Source: Lasioglossum baleicum (Eukaryota > Arthropoda > Insecta > Hymenoptera > Halictidae). Taken from it: a stretch of DNA of 64,000 nucleotides. Under the pieces are notes generated by a model. That model was not told the DNA's origin, made no database searches, and saw only the letters and a program-made list of their open reading frames with translations. The stretch spans positions 5,145,045 through 5,209,044 of the forward strand of contig NC_134936.1 of assembly GCF_051020765.1 (NCBI RefSeq). The letters run 5' to 3'. This document shows positions 33,516-43,536 of the stretch, piece by piece. Each line of letters opens with the position of its first letter. The stretch's first letter is position 1. A program made the translations under genes and the position numbers.

Positions 33516-34040
33516 ACGCGCCAAAAAATTTCTTTTTTGACATGCTATACATCATTTCCATGGAAAGCTCCATGTTGTTCTGAAAGGGGTAAAGGGTTCC
33601 AAGGTCTGCTCTGACCGAAGTATGCCTGGCGGTAGACGTGAAACCTCAAATTATTGTGATACGTGCACTGACATACCGAGGATGCATCTTGCAGATTGTT
33701 TTGTAAAATATCAAACAAAAACCAATTATAGAGAGTAATATTTAACAGATTTTGTTTTGTAAAACGTAGAAATAAATAAATTATTGAAGTTTTATTATTT
33801 GTATACGTTTGGTTGAGTATAAAATCATTTTAAAGTATGTACCTGTAAAACACTTGCCTAATATTGCCAAAATCGTCTCGAGTTACTTGTTCGCTGAAAA
33901 AGTCCTCGAGTGCAAAGGGTTATTATTATTGTCGTTGACGTTGTTATTAATATTATTTTAGTATAAACGGACCGAAGCCCTCCTACATAAATGTTTACAC
34001 AATAGAAAAAAGAATTACGTAAAATAACAAAGAAGGGACA
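33516..34040. other. No gene; piggyBac-like end near 33905
   Basis: At 33902-33921 TCCTCGAGTGCAAAGGGTTA resembles the CCGAGTGCAAAGGGTTAA terminus at 3430. The rest is AT-rich with nothing recognised. Confidence 0.35.
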
Positions 34041-34042
34041 TA

Positions 34043-34986
34043 CATTCCGTCAAGAAAGTACCGGGAATCGGTCATTTAAAAAGCCCGCTTAAAGGGATTG
34101 TTGAAATTCTTTTTGTTGCCAAGTTGGCACAACTGTCCTCTATACTCACGCGGAGTTTGAGCGTCACTTGTCATTTAGTTTATTTACAGTGCGCCATTTT
34201 GTCAGTTCATCTCAAGTGTGTTTTGCGATTTTTGCGAATTTCCTGCAAAAACTCAATCGCGTTAAGGTCGCTGAAGACATGTTAGAACGAGTCAATTCCG
34301 ACCCCACATTCATAAAACGCATTGTACCTGGTGATGAGACATGGGTTTACGAGTTTCACATGCAAACCAGTCAACAAGCTTCGGAATGGCGCCTTCCAAT
34401 TGAGCCGAAACCGAAAAAGCACGTCAAAGTCGATCAAAAGTGAAGGTGATGTTGACAGTTTTTTTTCGATTACCGCGGTGTTGTGCACTCGGAATTCCTG
34501 CCACAAGGTGAGACAGTAAATAAAGAATATTATCTGAGCGTTATGCGGCGTTTGAGAGAGCAAATTCGTCGAAAAAGACCGGAGTTTTGGAAAGAAAACT
34601 CATGGATTTTGCACCACGATAACGCACCATCTCATAAGGCTATCATTGTGAACGAATTTCTGGCCAAAAACTGAACAAATCTTATCGAGCAGCCACCGCA
34701 TTCCCCTGATATGGCTCCCGCCGACTTTCTTCTTTTTCCAAAACTCAAATTACCACTTCGAGGCACCCGTTTTCAGTCGATAGATGACATAAAAGAGAAT
34801 TCGCGGCGAGTACTGAAGTTGATTCCAAAAAATGCGTTTAAAAAATGTTTTAATGATTGGGTTATTAGTTGGCATAAGTGTATTATTTCGAAAGGGGCCT
34901 ACTTTGAAGGCGATACAATAAATTTGGATGAATAATACATATTTTGTGTTTCATTGACCAATTCCCGGTACTTTTTTGATAGAATG
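34043..34986 (+). mobile_element. Mariner-like element, complete ends, truncated gene
   Basis: Ends CATTCCGTCAAGAAAGTACC and, inverted, CATTCTATCAAAAAAGTACC, continuing through GGGAATYGGTC, give TIRs of about 30 bp. TA lies outside both ends (34041-34042, 34987-34988). At 944 bp it is shorter than a full mariner (about 1.3 kb); the N-terminal coding part is deleted. Confidence 0.88.
34168..34938 (+). pseudogene. Mariner (DD34D) transposase pseudogene
   Basis: Most of both N-terminal helix-turn-helix motifs is missing. The first catalytic Asp is in VPGDETWVYEFHMQTSQQAS (about 34336). A frameshift near 34435 and a compensating one in the T run at about 34460 follow. The second Asp is in WILHHDNAPSHKA (about 34616). 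An in-frame TGA at 34672-34674 separates it from SPDMAPADFLLFPKLK, whose last Asp is the third. Counting through the stop, 34 residues lie between the second and third Asp, the DD34D spacing of true mariners. The C-terminus ends GAYFEGDTINLDE and a stop at 34933-34935, well inside the right TIR. All three catalytic residues remain, but the frame is broken three times. Confidence 0.88.
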
Positions 34987-35154
34987 TACAGATACACAAA
35001 AACTGATGGTACAAAAGGTTTGGTATTATCCGATAATCCTACGTAATTCTCTTTTAAAAGTGTGTAAAGACCCACTAAAAAAATCAATACGATTATAGAG
35101 AGTGCTAGAGACTGCAATAATGCGATTTATTGGATTAATTAATTCATATGTACA

Positions 35155-35575
35155 TTAGGATTTAAGTGTTTGAAATCCTGCTCTAGATCTCAATACACGT
35201 TCAGGTACATAGAAATTGATTGGCGTAAGGAGAAAGGGACAATCAATATGATTTCTCTTGAAAATGATCCAAATCCGGATCGAAACGTAGAGGTTAACTT
35301 TTGAAAATTTGTGCGCTGTGAGCATATTTACACTTATCAAATATTTACCATCGTGAAACAACAAATTAATAATCAATATGATTATTAATTACATTAAAAA
35401 TAAAGCTATGGTCGGATACTCTTCTTCGAGCAGACAATGGTTCCAGGTTGACTATGTTTAATATTGTGGAGTAATTCTGATCAAAGATTGACATTGCATT
35501 ATTTAGCTCAAATGAACAAAACCTGAGAAATTTATGCTGCACTCTCTCGAGCATAATTTCGTAATTAAAGCTTTT
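35155..35575 (-). pseudogene. Non-LTR retrotransposon (LINE) reverse-transcriptase tail, interrupted
   Basis: Minus-strand frame 35554-35366 reads MLERVQHKFLRFCSFELNN and then LEPLSARRRVSDHSFIFNVI, the conserved region after the reverse-transcriptase palm in many insect LINEs. The continuation, DCPFLLTPINFYVPERVLRS, lies at 35240-35170 and ends with a stop at 35155-35157. Between them a 117-bp insertion flanked by a 13-bp direct repeat splits the frame. The endonuclease and polymerase catalytic motifs are absent. 5' truncation near 35575 is the usual LINE outcome. Clade uncertain (Jockey-, CR1- or L2-like). Confidence 0.75.
35254..35370. mobile_element. 117-bp insertion in the LINE with 13-bp TSD
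   Basis: AATCAATATGATT occurs at 35241-35253 and again at 35371-35383, exactly bracketing the insert. The insert starts with CTTGAAAATGATCC and GGATCGAAACGTAGAG, a hairpin-like wording also present in the arms of the palindrome at 49109-49994. Variable-length TSDs fit target-primed insertion of a truncated retroelement. Confidence 0.7.
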
Positions 35576-35599
35576 CGGAGATTATTATATATTCTAATA

Positions 35600-35670
35600 T
35601 TCTATTAACCCCTTGCCGTACAATTCAGTCTGAAAGCTTCAGGTTAACCCCTTGCCCTACGATTTATTTT
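35600..35670. repeat. Two tandem CCCCTTGCCGTACRATT ends
   Basis: TTAACCCCTTGCCGTACAAT at 35608 and TTAACCCCTTGCCCTACGAT at 35644 are direct repeats 36 bp apart, both beginning with TTAA. They resemble the ends at 22430 and 3659. Confidence 0.5.
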
Positions 35671-36724
35671 ACGGTTTCAGTGATTAAACTTTCTTTGTAG
35701 ATCGTAATGTCCTAAAAAAGGAGAATATATTGATATAAATTCTATGCCTATATGTTCTCCAATAAGAAAATAGAATTTTATTTCAGTTTGAAGGAAATTA
35801 TTAACATACATTTTTATCAGAATCTGTTAAGATCATAATCACTTGTGTAATAAGCGATTAAAATGATCTATTGGAATTTAAATAATTTAAATTATTGAGG
35901 AAAGAAATAAATATCTATGTAGCTCCAGTAGCTTGAATATAATACAAACAATTTTTATTTTATGGAAAACTCGAACATGTATAAAATATAAAATCCAAAC
36001 AATCTTCGATTAATGCTAACAGTTCTCCAACTTTTAAAAAAATTCATGGAAATATGGAAAGCATTAGAAGTTTATTCAATTTAACACAATTGAATTAATA
36101 AAAGTATGAAAGTTTCTGTTTCAATAATTTTGTTTCGGGTTCCATAGTTAGTTTAGTTAGTTCATGTAATCCTGTTAGATTGTAACGTATGAAATGTTGG
36201 ATTTTGGAACGAACATGTTACAAAGACTTTTCATTAAGAAAATGTAAAATGTATTACAAATATAATTATAAAATATTATAATGTGACTATAAGGATATAC
36301 GAATTTCGCAACTTTCAGCTTTATGTAACCATAACTTCTAATAAAATATTTTACATGGCTATTCCCTGTAAGAAAATATTACGGACTAATAGAACGTACG
36401 TATTTAAATTTCTCGAACCATATTTCTTCTTTTTTAGCGGAACTGGTATAAATGAAAAATTCAGATACCCCTACATATAAAACCTTTCTATAACTGTACT
36501 TTTCAACCAGGAATACATTTTTAAAAAGCAAAAGAGGAGATAGTGTCATCGATACAGAAACCTGTTCGACAGATGTTGAAAAATTTTTTTTTAACGAAGC
36601 TGCATTTATACAGAATTACAGTTCGCAAAGTGCCACCAGTTCGATAACACTCTGAAAGAATTTTGTGAACCATTCATTTTTCATTTTACTTTCCATCGAA
36701 CTGTTAAACGAATTCATGTCAAAT
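35671..36724. other. AT-rich filler, no gene seen
   Basis: No inverted repeat or coding similarity was recognised. Small frames at 36283-36480 and elsewhere look random. Confidence 0.35.
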
Positions 36725-36986
36725 TTTTGCCTTATTTGACTAGCTAACTCTTCAGCACTAACTCTTATGCGAGATAGCGAAAAACTGAATTGAATCAATC
36801 TCATGGCACATTTTGTCAGCTTTAATTTTGTATGGAATGGTCTTATGCCTAGGACGCATAGTTTCCGAGATATCCGCGGAAGACCGAAAAAGGGGACCTT
36901 CTACGTGCCTCCCTGAACCCCGCTCACCTTCAAGGAGTGGGGACTTTTAGTTCCATTTTCTTCTACAACGTTTCGTTGACTGGACT
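36725..36986. mobile_element. Foldback MITE family GTCCAGTCAA, copy 2 (right half)
   Basis: Starts in the internal TTATTTGACTAGCTAACTC module, passes through GACGCATAGTTTCCGAGATA and CACCTTCAAGGAGTGGGGAC, and ends TTCGTTGACTGGACTA. The left arm is missing. The frame 36616-36804 (minus) is a by-product. Confidence 0.75.
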
Positions 36987-37814
36987 AGTAGGCAAGTAAG
37001 GTGACTACAGACTCCGTAAAATAAATTTATGAGTACATATTTATCTAGTTATTTAAAAGCCCGTTCAATAACTTGTAATATAAAATTAGAAGATTCTATA
37101 ATGGTCAAAATAGTAACAGTGCAACCCCTAATTGCATAAAAGCAATTGGTAATTCGACTTTCAATGCTTAAATTCATTTATGCGGTGGAGCGGAGCGTGC
37201 GGCACCTTTCAATCGAGTTAATTCGATAAAAACGACGCATCGCCAGTTTCGATAGGCAAAAACCGTTCCCCAGCATTTTATTCGGCGCGATTTGAATTTA
37301 GAGGGTTGGCCCGTGGCACGTGGCGCGACGGCGGGCGTGCGACAGGGCTGTTGCGGAGGGACCCTAACAGGATTATAAATTCAGTAGCGGCCGACGAGCA
37401 CACCTGAGTCTATTTCGCTGCATTCGGCTAGATTTCCCTCTTCCACTGGCAATGGGAGCACCATTGTTACGCGCGCGCCGCGCGTCGGAACAGTAATTGC
37501 CATCCTAATAATTGTCACAGGCGGCGCGGCGGCTGTATGGAGAAACTGGCCGCGCCTCTACTACTATCGCGCTCGGCTGTTTCCCCGGTAAATGATGGAC
37601 CAGCCCGCTATCCAATCTACGTTTATCGAACGAAACCGCATGATGCTCGAAGATTCCTCGCGCATTGATCTCCCTTTGTCTGGGCACAAATCATTCCGGA
37701 CGGTAAAATTATGGAGCGATTTTATGTGCTGCTCCTGGCAGAAAGTATTCGATCAAACAAACCAACCATCTGCTACCACAGGTTTCGTTCCGATATAAGC
37801 CGACGGTGCTTGCT
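36987..37814. other. GC-rich island, no gene identified
   Basis: 37140-37800 is GC- and CpG-rich, including GCGCGCGCCGCGCG at 37472-37485. Frames at 37505-37687 (minus) and 37592-37798 (plus) lack similarity. Flanked on both sides by half copies of the same foldback family, so it may be host sequence left between them. Confidence 0.3.
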
Positions 37815-38108
37815 AGTCCAGTCAACGAAAAGTTGTAGAGGGAAATGGAAGGAACACAATTTTTAACTTTGGGTCTTTTTGTTTGAACTAGTTAGGAGGT
37901 AAACATACTAAAAGTCCCCACTCCTAGGAGGTGAGCGGAGTGCAGGGGGGCACATAGAAGGTCCCCTTTTTCAAAGTTCACTAATCGTGCTGAAAAGTTA
38001 GCTAGTCAAATACGGCAAAAAACGTAAGATAAAAATTTCTTTTTCACAATTCGTGAACTTTCAGCGTGGATATCTCGGAAACTATGCGTCCTAGCGATAA
38101 GACCATTC
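37815..38108. mobile_element. Foldback MITE family GTCCAGTCAA, copy 3 (left half)
   Basis: Starts AGTCCAGTCAACGAAAAGTT and runs to GACGCATAGTTTCC-type modules, ending at GATAAGACCATTC. The copy is rearranged: the arm passes from GGTCCCCTTTTTC directly to AAAGTTCACTAATCGTG. The right half is absent. Confidence 0.75.
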
Positions 38109-38130
38109 GCTGTATTGAGTGATTCATTAG

Positions 38131-38294
38131 TAGACTGCGGATCTTTATGAAAAAGAAATAGAAAATTATTTTTATTCTTAATATATTTAATAGATTGAAA
38201 GTAATATAAGAACATGTTTAAATTCTTCTTATGTGTTCACTGTTTTAAATTACACTTACTGATTTTTGTCATAAACTCATAAAATCCGCAGTCT
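38131..38294. repeat. MITE, TAGACTGCGGAT family (copy 3)
   Basis: TAGACTGCGGATCTTTATGA to AAAATCCGCAGTCTA, perfect at the tips, with TA at each edge. Shorter than the other copies (164 bp), with a diverged centre. Confidence 0.75.
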
Positions 38295-38335
38295 ACTAAT
38301 CAATTACTAAACATTTAAATATTGTGTGTCGTATT

Positions 38336-38456
38336 ATGTCAATTTCGTATCCATAAAATGAAAAGAATCATATAGAATGAAATTGTTCTGGGTCGGAAAA
38401 AATGTTTACTTCTCGAGTTGAAATATCTCCGAATGCAAAGAGTTACATTTAATGAT
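38336..38456. repeat. Truncated piggyBac-like end, second copy
   Basis: Shares ATATCCATAAAATGAAAA-type, TTCTGGGTCGGAAAAAATGT and ATCTCCGAATGCAAAGAGTTA wording with 56366-56486 and with 3390-3447. Only one end is present. Confidence 0.45.
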
Positions 38457-39150
38457 TCTATCTATTTCGTCGTTGTTTCCAGAAATTAGTGCAAGGACTT
38501 AATGTATCGCAGGAAATGTTCGTAGAACGCTCCTAAGTATCGATGACACCCTAACATCCCCTGCGCCTCTGTCACGTTCATTGAATGCTTACTAACACTT
38601 GTCGCTCGATCATTAAGGCTTGATCCTTCTGCGAAATCAAGGAAACGTCTCCATACACCCGGAAAATGATCCCCATCATTGTTAGAACGGTATTTCCCAT
38701 CCTATTCCATTTATTCGATTAATGTTAAACCTCTAACAACAGCGTCACGATAACTCGTTGAAAATTTGCAGAGATGAAGTGTTTAATGTAAACTGGTTAT
38801 ATCTGTTAATATAATTATGCATTTACAACATAGCATCAAATTTACTGGCATAATATGGATTACAAGTGCCACGAGACCGGACGTGAAAGCTTACAATTTA
38901 TTATGCAAAATAGATATACATGTGTGTAGTATTAAAATTAAACATTATATTTTATAGCTGTAAAGATGCTTTTCTCGGGAATTACTGAATAACTCTTCAC
39001 TTAACTGTACCACAAAAAGTTTCAAACAAACGTACCTTTATATCAAATAAAACATGCCATGTGATCATTAATATGTTGATATTTAATTTAAATGTAAAGG
39101 TGACCTTGAGTTTTTGTATTATAACAAAGGAGGGCTGTTCTTTTCCTTGC
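38457..39150. other. No feature recognised
   Basis: Ordinary to AT-rich sequence; no reading frame or inverted repeat of note. Confidence 0.3.
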
Positions 39151-39156
39151 GTAACC

Positions 39157-39505
39157 AGAAATTTTTCCGTTTTTCCTATATTATTCAGTAGATTTGGACA
39201 AGATGTGAGAAATCCAAGTTTTAATCCTCGGGGATCAATGGTTCAAAAGGTATACATCTTTACAGATCAGCAATTTCCAGTGTTTGACAGGTTAGCACCG
39301 CCATGTTGTGTGTAGTGAAGAGCGGAGCCGATAGGTGGCAGCACAAGTCACTACACACAACATGGCCGCGCTAACCTTAAACATTGATAACTTTTGAACC
39401 ATTGGTCCTCTCCAGGATCGAAACTTACTTTCTCACATCTTCTCGTCCAAATCTACTGGATAACATACATAGGAGAAAGGCAAAAATTTATAGGAGGAAG
39501 ATAAA
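39157..39505. repeat. Palindromic MITE, CCGCCATGTTG family (copy 1)
   Basis: Arms carry CAGTAGATTTGGACAAGATG, GGATCAATGGTTCAAAAGGT, GACAGGTTAGCACCGCCATG and TTGTGTGTAGTGA, mirrored by TCACTACACACAACATGGCC, TTTTGAACCATTGGTCC and ATCTTCTCGTCCAAATCTAC. The design matches the palindrome at 42999-43505, so they are one family at different divergence. Confidence 0.75.
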
Positions 39506-39651
39506 AATTTCAGGTTACATGTATTGAATGCTAAGTAGAAAAGTATTATTAAGGCATACAGTGTGAAGAAGTAATAGTTACCGAGACACTTTTTACATAA
39601 AGACGGATAAACGGTTGATAAGAAATATGACAAAAACAGACGAATTTTTAT

Positions 39652-39891
39652 CCTTTAACTACCCGCGCTGGTGTAAAAAGTACACCAATACAATAATATA
39701 TGTACTGTTCAGAGCACGAGAGAAAACTAGCGGGGCAAGAGGAACGCAAAGGCAATCTTCTTAACCCTTTCCCTGCCCGCTTATTTTCTCTCGTGCTCCG
39801 CACAGTACTCAGTCACACAGTGATACATGTGGTGTACTGAATACACCGCGCGGGTAGTTACGTGAAAATTCAGGGCGCGGGTAGTTAAAGG
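39652..39891. repeat. Inverted-repeat MITE (CTTTAACTACCCGCGC ends)
   Basis: CCTTTAACTACCCGCGCTG at the left and GGCGCGGGTAGTTAAAGG at the right are inverted. An inner pair GTGTAAAAAGTACACC / GGTGTACTGAATACACC and TTTTCTCTCGTGCTC / GAGCACGAGAGAAAA adds further symmetry. It could fold completely. No frame. Confidence 0.65.
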
Positions 39892-40498
39892 TTAAAATAT
39901 AATGAAACGGGATTTTGTTAGGCAATATCCGTTTCTGAACGTCTAGCAATTAACGCCGGACGATTAGCCGTAAGAAATAAAGATTTTCGTATCGACTGGC
40001 AGTGGTCCTGGTAGGCAGTAGGATTGAGGAATGGCCTGTGCTGGCTGATGAGGCGGAAGGCACCTAAAGAGATAAAGCGGTGAAATGGAGGGACGAGACA
40101 TACAGAGGGATGCGGAGGCGGCTGGGAACCGTAGGTGGGGTGGTAAGAGCCGTAGAGCTACGCGAAGAGAAGCGAGAGGGAAGAGAAATCAACTTTTATT
40201 TGCCCGGAACGTCGTTAGGGGTAAGTGGAGGACCGAAGGGTGGCCGGACGTAATGGCGCCCTCAACCCAACCTCGGCTCTTGCCTTCCGGTATCTGTAGT
40301 ATGTCTATTCTGCCTCTTCATCCTTCCCTCTTTTCACCCCGCACAACCTTTTGCCATCCCCACAATCGTACAGGGCTTTTCAAGAATGCATCGACCGCCA
40401 AAAAGGATAGAGAGACGGACAGCTCAGGGGTGGCATGCTGATCGTTTTCAAGGATGAAGGATTTCATCCTTGGCTATTTACTCGAAGCATTATCTATA
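39892..40498. other. GC-rich island, no gene identified
   Basis: 40000-40440 is GC-rich with purine-rich parts. The 118-residue frame 40085-40441 (plus) is Arg-rich, lacks a recognisable domain and has no conserved-family wording, so I leave it uncalled. Confidence 0.3.
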
Positions 40499-40549
40499 GC
40501 AGTGTTTCACAATCTTTCTATGCCATGCCCCACCGAAGCCTACAGTTAA

Positions 40550-40686
40550 GGGGCCTTTTCACGATCAAGCATATCGCGATTACGCAAGTCCACATTGTAT
40601 TAATTAGTCAATAACTATCATTCACGATCAATCATGTTGCGCAATAAGCATTGTTGCGCGACATGCTTGATCGTGAAGAAGCCCCT
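40550..40686. repeat. TTAA-type MITE nested in hAT
   Basis: GGGGCCTTTTCACGATCAAG and the inverted CTTGATCGTGAAGAAGCCCC form TIRs of about 28 bp. TTAA lies to the left (40546-40549) and a one-base-changed TTAG to the right. Non-coding. Confidence 0.65.
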
Positions 40687-40706
40687 TTAGGAGCATAACT
40701 GATCAC

Positions 40707-40905
40707 TAGACTGCGGATCTTTATCCAAAATAAAAAATGTTTGCATTGATTGCAGGACAGAGGAGCCGAATAAAAATTGTATTCTTCTTTTAATGATCCT
40801 TCTAAGCTGAAACTAATACACTGATGTCCTTAAATATTTTTAACACGTCCACTGTTTCAAAATACGTACCCATTTTTGTCATAAATACATCATATCCGCA
40901 GTCTA
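40707..40905. repeat. MITE, TAGACTGCGGAT family (copy 4), nested in hAT
   Basis: TAGACTGCGGATCTTTATCC to TATCCGCAGTCTA, collinear with the copy at 9543-9744. Confidence 0.78.
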
Positions 40906-40926
40906 CTGACCACACACACACACTCA

Positions 40927-41213
40927 CACACACTTCAAATCAGTATAACTTTTTCATGAATGGACCAAACACGACTTCAATTTCTCTGTGGGGCTAGAAG
41001 AATTAGTTTGAAATTTTCGGTATTGGTCCAGCTAAAAACGTTGTAAAAATCAATTTTTACTATTGTTTTTCACAATTCCGATCAAATGCATTTTTTTCAA
41101 CATATTTGTTAGACGTCGTTTATTAAACTAACTCTTCAAGCCTTACAAAGAAATTGAAGTCGTTTGGTCCATTTATAAAAAAGTGATTCTGATTTAAAGT
41201 GTGTTTGATCAGT
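40927..41213. repeat. Inverted-repeat element, GGACCAAACGACTTCAATTT family
   Basis: Arms CTTCAAATCAGTATAACTTT ... GACTTCAATTTCTCTG and, inverted, GAAATTGAAGTCGTTTGGTC ... GATTTAAAGTGTG. The left edge merges with a short CA microsatellite (40911-40933). A single arm of the same family is at 26660-26735 next to a Tc1-like terminus. Confidence 0.6.
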
Positions 41214-41766
41214 TATTTTTAATATTCCACAATTGAATTGTTCACTGAAGAAACTTAAATGATAGGTTTTAGAAAAAAATCACTAGGAAATTGTTTAGGA
41301 AACACAGTAAATAAATTTTCAAATCATATAATGGAGAACTGAAATTAAGTACGAAATAATTTTATTGCAAGATTTTTCTATGTTGTTTGAATTATTTTAT
41401 TAAAGATCCTTGCGCTTGATGCTTGCTGCGAAGAAATTTTACATATGTTAGGTTCTAATTTAGTTAGCTTCAGTTTCAAGCCTCCCCGTTGTGTTATATC
41501 CAGCCGATTTCTTTGTTTTTAGCAGCACATCATTTACGGCACTAAATCAACATTCAGGTAAATATGAAGATGGAAACCCGTAACAATAGTTTGGAGAGAA
41601 GTTACGTATACTGGACGTTCACCCAGCTCGAGTAGCGACGGAGTGTTGCCATACGGTTAACTTAAACTCTGGACGAGTCCATTTTCGAATTGCCCTCCTT
41701 AACAATCAAATTGCCGCCCTTTCCCACGTTGGGAAACACTGTGATCTATACCAAGTATATTATTGT

Positions 41767-41970
41767 TAGACTCCGGATTCTATGCGTTTATAACAGAAAT
41801 GAGCAAGTGCAATTTAAGACAGTGAAAATATTAAAAGACTTTAAGAGTGCGAATATACATATTATTTTCACCACATTAAAATGATTAATGAAGAATATAA
41901 AATATTTAGCTCCTGCCTCTTGTGTAATTGATGCACGAACTTTTTACTTTGCATTAACATTCGCAGTCTA
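41767..41970. repeat. MITE, TAGACTGCGGAT family (copy 5)
   Basis: TAGACTCCGGATTCTATGCG to ATTCGCAGTCTA, only 25 bp outside the hAT-type element. It contains TAACAGAAATGAGCAAGTGC, shared in diverged form with 44160-44400. Confidence 0.65.
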
Positions 41971-42998
41971 AGGAATTTTATAACTCAATTCGTCGTCATA
42001 AAAAAGATAATAACAAATAAAATGTTCATCTCGCACAAACGTCCACACATGTCACGTATACATGTGTAAATTGCAAATTATATGCATTTACTTCGACCAT
42101 TGAAAACTCGCATAAATACAATAAAAAGTTGCGTATTTTGCAACGAAGTTTCTATTTCATTTTCGCTCTAATAAACTTTCAAGAGCCAACACCTTTTAAT
42201 CATTTTCATCTCTGCAAACAAATGTATAAAACTTTGTATTTGCTTAATTACAAATCTAAATCTCATTGAATCGGAGTAAACCACGAAGGATCGATCTGGA
42301 AACGGATAAGCGAGAAACCCAATATCTAAATTCACGTCGAATAAGCACGTTGATTACACGAATACAGATTGCCAATCCTCCCACCGAAGGAGATTCGAGG
42401 ATAATAAATGAATACCGCATTATAGCGGCAAGAGGACAATGGCTCTCAATGAAGAGCACGGGCCAGGAAAGCTAATTCCGGAATGACTACACAATAAATT
42501 CGACCCTGACTATCCGGCAGAGATATTACCATCACAATGGCAGACGTCGAGTGGCGAGTGGTACGAAAAGAAGTGGGCTGGGCGGGACGTTAAGATTGCG
42601 ACGTCCGGCGTCCCGACGCTCCCAAATGCCGCCATACACTTCCCCTTCCTTCTGCGACGCCCACCCGATTACGCGCTCCTGCGTTCCCCAAACTTAACCG
42701 TATCCAAAAGCGGGGCGAACTTTATGCGTTCTCGTGCCATTTACTTCGAACTCGTAAACTTATAACACTGTTCGACAAATTTCAACTTTTTCGGATTTGT
42801 GACTTGGAATAAACATGCAGCGACCTTCGTAAGTACTCTTACACTTTTTCCAAGAGAATAACTTTTTCAAAAATCAACCAAATGGCAGTGTTTCTTTCTG
42901 AAATTAGAAGGTTTACCAGGTGGCGTGAAACAGAAATTCTGAAAAAAATTACGATTGGGTTGAATTGTGGTGAGAATACATAAGGTTGCCTGGGTAAA
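41971..42998. other. No gene; GC-rich patch and a duplicated segment
   Basis: 42250-42740 is GC-richer, with mirror-image 67-69-residue frames on both strands that have no similarity. 42725-42851 is duplicated at 54860-54977 (separate entry). Confidence 0.3.
42725..42851. repeat. Duplicated segment, copy A (pair with 54860-54977)
   Basis: CATTTACTTCGAACT-GTAAACTTATAACA, GTTCGACAARTTTCAACTTT, TTCGGATTTGTGACTTG and CTTCGTAAGTACTCTTACAC are shared in order, about 90% identical by eye. Confidence 0.75.
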
Positions 42999-43505
42999 CT
43001 TTACTTTACCGGACTCAAAATTTGTGCCTTTCTCCTGTAAATTATGATGTATTTGGTATGTGATCTAGCAGATTTGTACCCAGAGTGGCTGCAGATCGAA
43101 GTTTCCATCCTGTAGGATCACTGGGTCAGGAGTTATGCTTGCTTAAAGTTGAGCAATCTCTGCAGTGTTTTTGACAGGTAAGGTCGCCGCCTTATTGGTT
43201 TGTAGTGACGACCGCGAGCCGCTTACCCTTGCCGCCCGGTCCGACCTAATCATCAACCAACTACCACCAAGCGGCTCTGCTCGGTAAGCAAAGCGCGACA
43301 CTACAAACCAATATGGCGGCGCTCTTACCTGTCAAAAACACTGAAAAATTCAGAACTTTAAGCAAGCATAACTCCTGAACCATTGATCCTACAGGATCGA
43401 AACTTCGATCTGCAGCCGCTCCGGGTACAAATCTACTGAATTACATACCAAATACATCTTAATTTATAATAGAAAGGCACAAATTTTGAGTCCGGTAAAG
43501 TAAAG
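42999..43505. repeat. Palindromic MITE, CCGCCATRTTG family (copy 2)
   Basis: Arms start CTTTACTTTACCGGACTCAA and end with its inverse. Inside are TCCTGTAGGATCACTGGGTC / GAACCATTGATCCTACAGGA, TTTTTGACAGGTAAGGTCGC / GCGCTCTTACCTGTCAAAAA and TTGGTTTGTAGTG / CACTACAAACCAA. The loop, 43235-43290, is GC-rich. A small extra hairpin AAAGAGCAG / CTGCTCTTT abuts it at 43502-43536. Confidence 0.8.
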
Positions 43506-43536
43506 AGCAGCCGGTTGCTTTTTACTGCTCTTTTAT

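Larger units (their letters stand above)
40500..41741. mobile_element. hAT-type element carrying three nested MITEs
   Basis: CAGTGTTTCACAATC at the left and CGTTGGGAAACACTG at the right are hAT-style inverted ends (CAGTGTTTCNCAA). ATCTATA flanks both (40492-40498; 41744-41750), off by one or two bases from a perfect 8-bp duplication. The interior is mostly other elements: a TTAA MITE at 40550-40686, a TAGACTGCGGAT MITE at 40707-40905 and an inverted-repeat element at 40927-41213. No transposase was seen. Confidence 0.6.

Noticed and set aside
40085..40441. 118-residue Arg-rich host gene
   Set aside because: No recognisable domain; composition matches the surrounding GC-rich DNA, and no promoter or splice evidence supports it.
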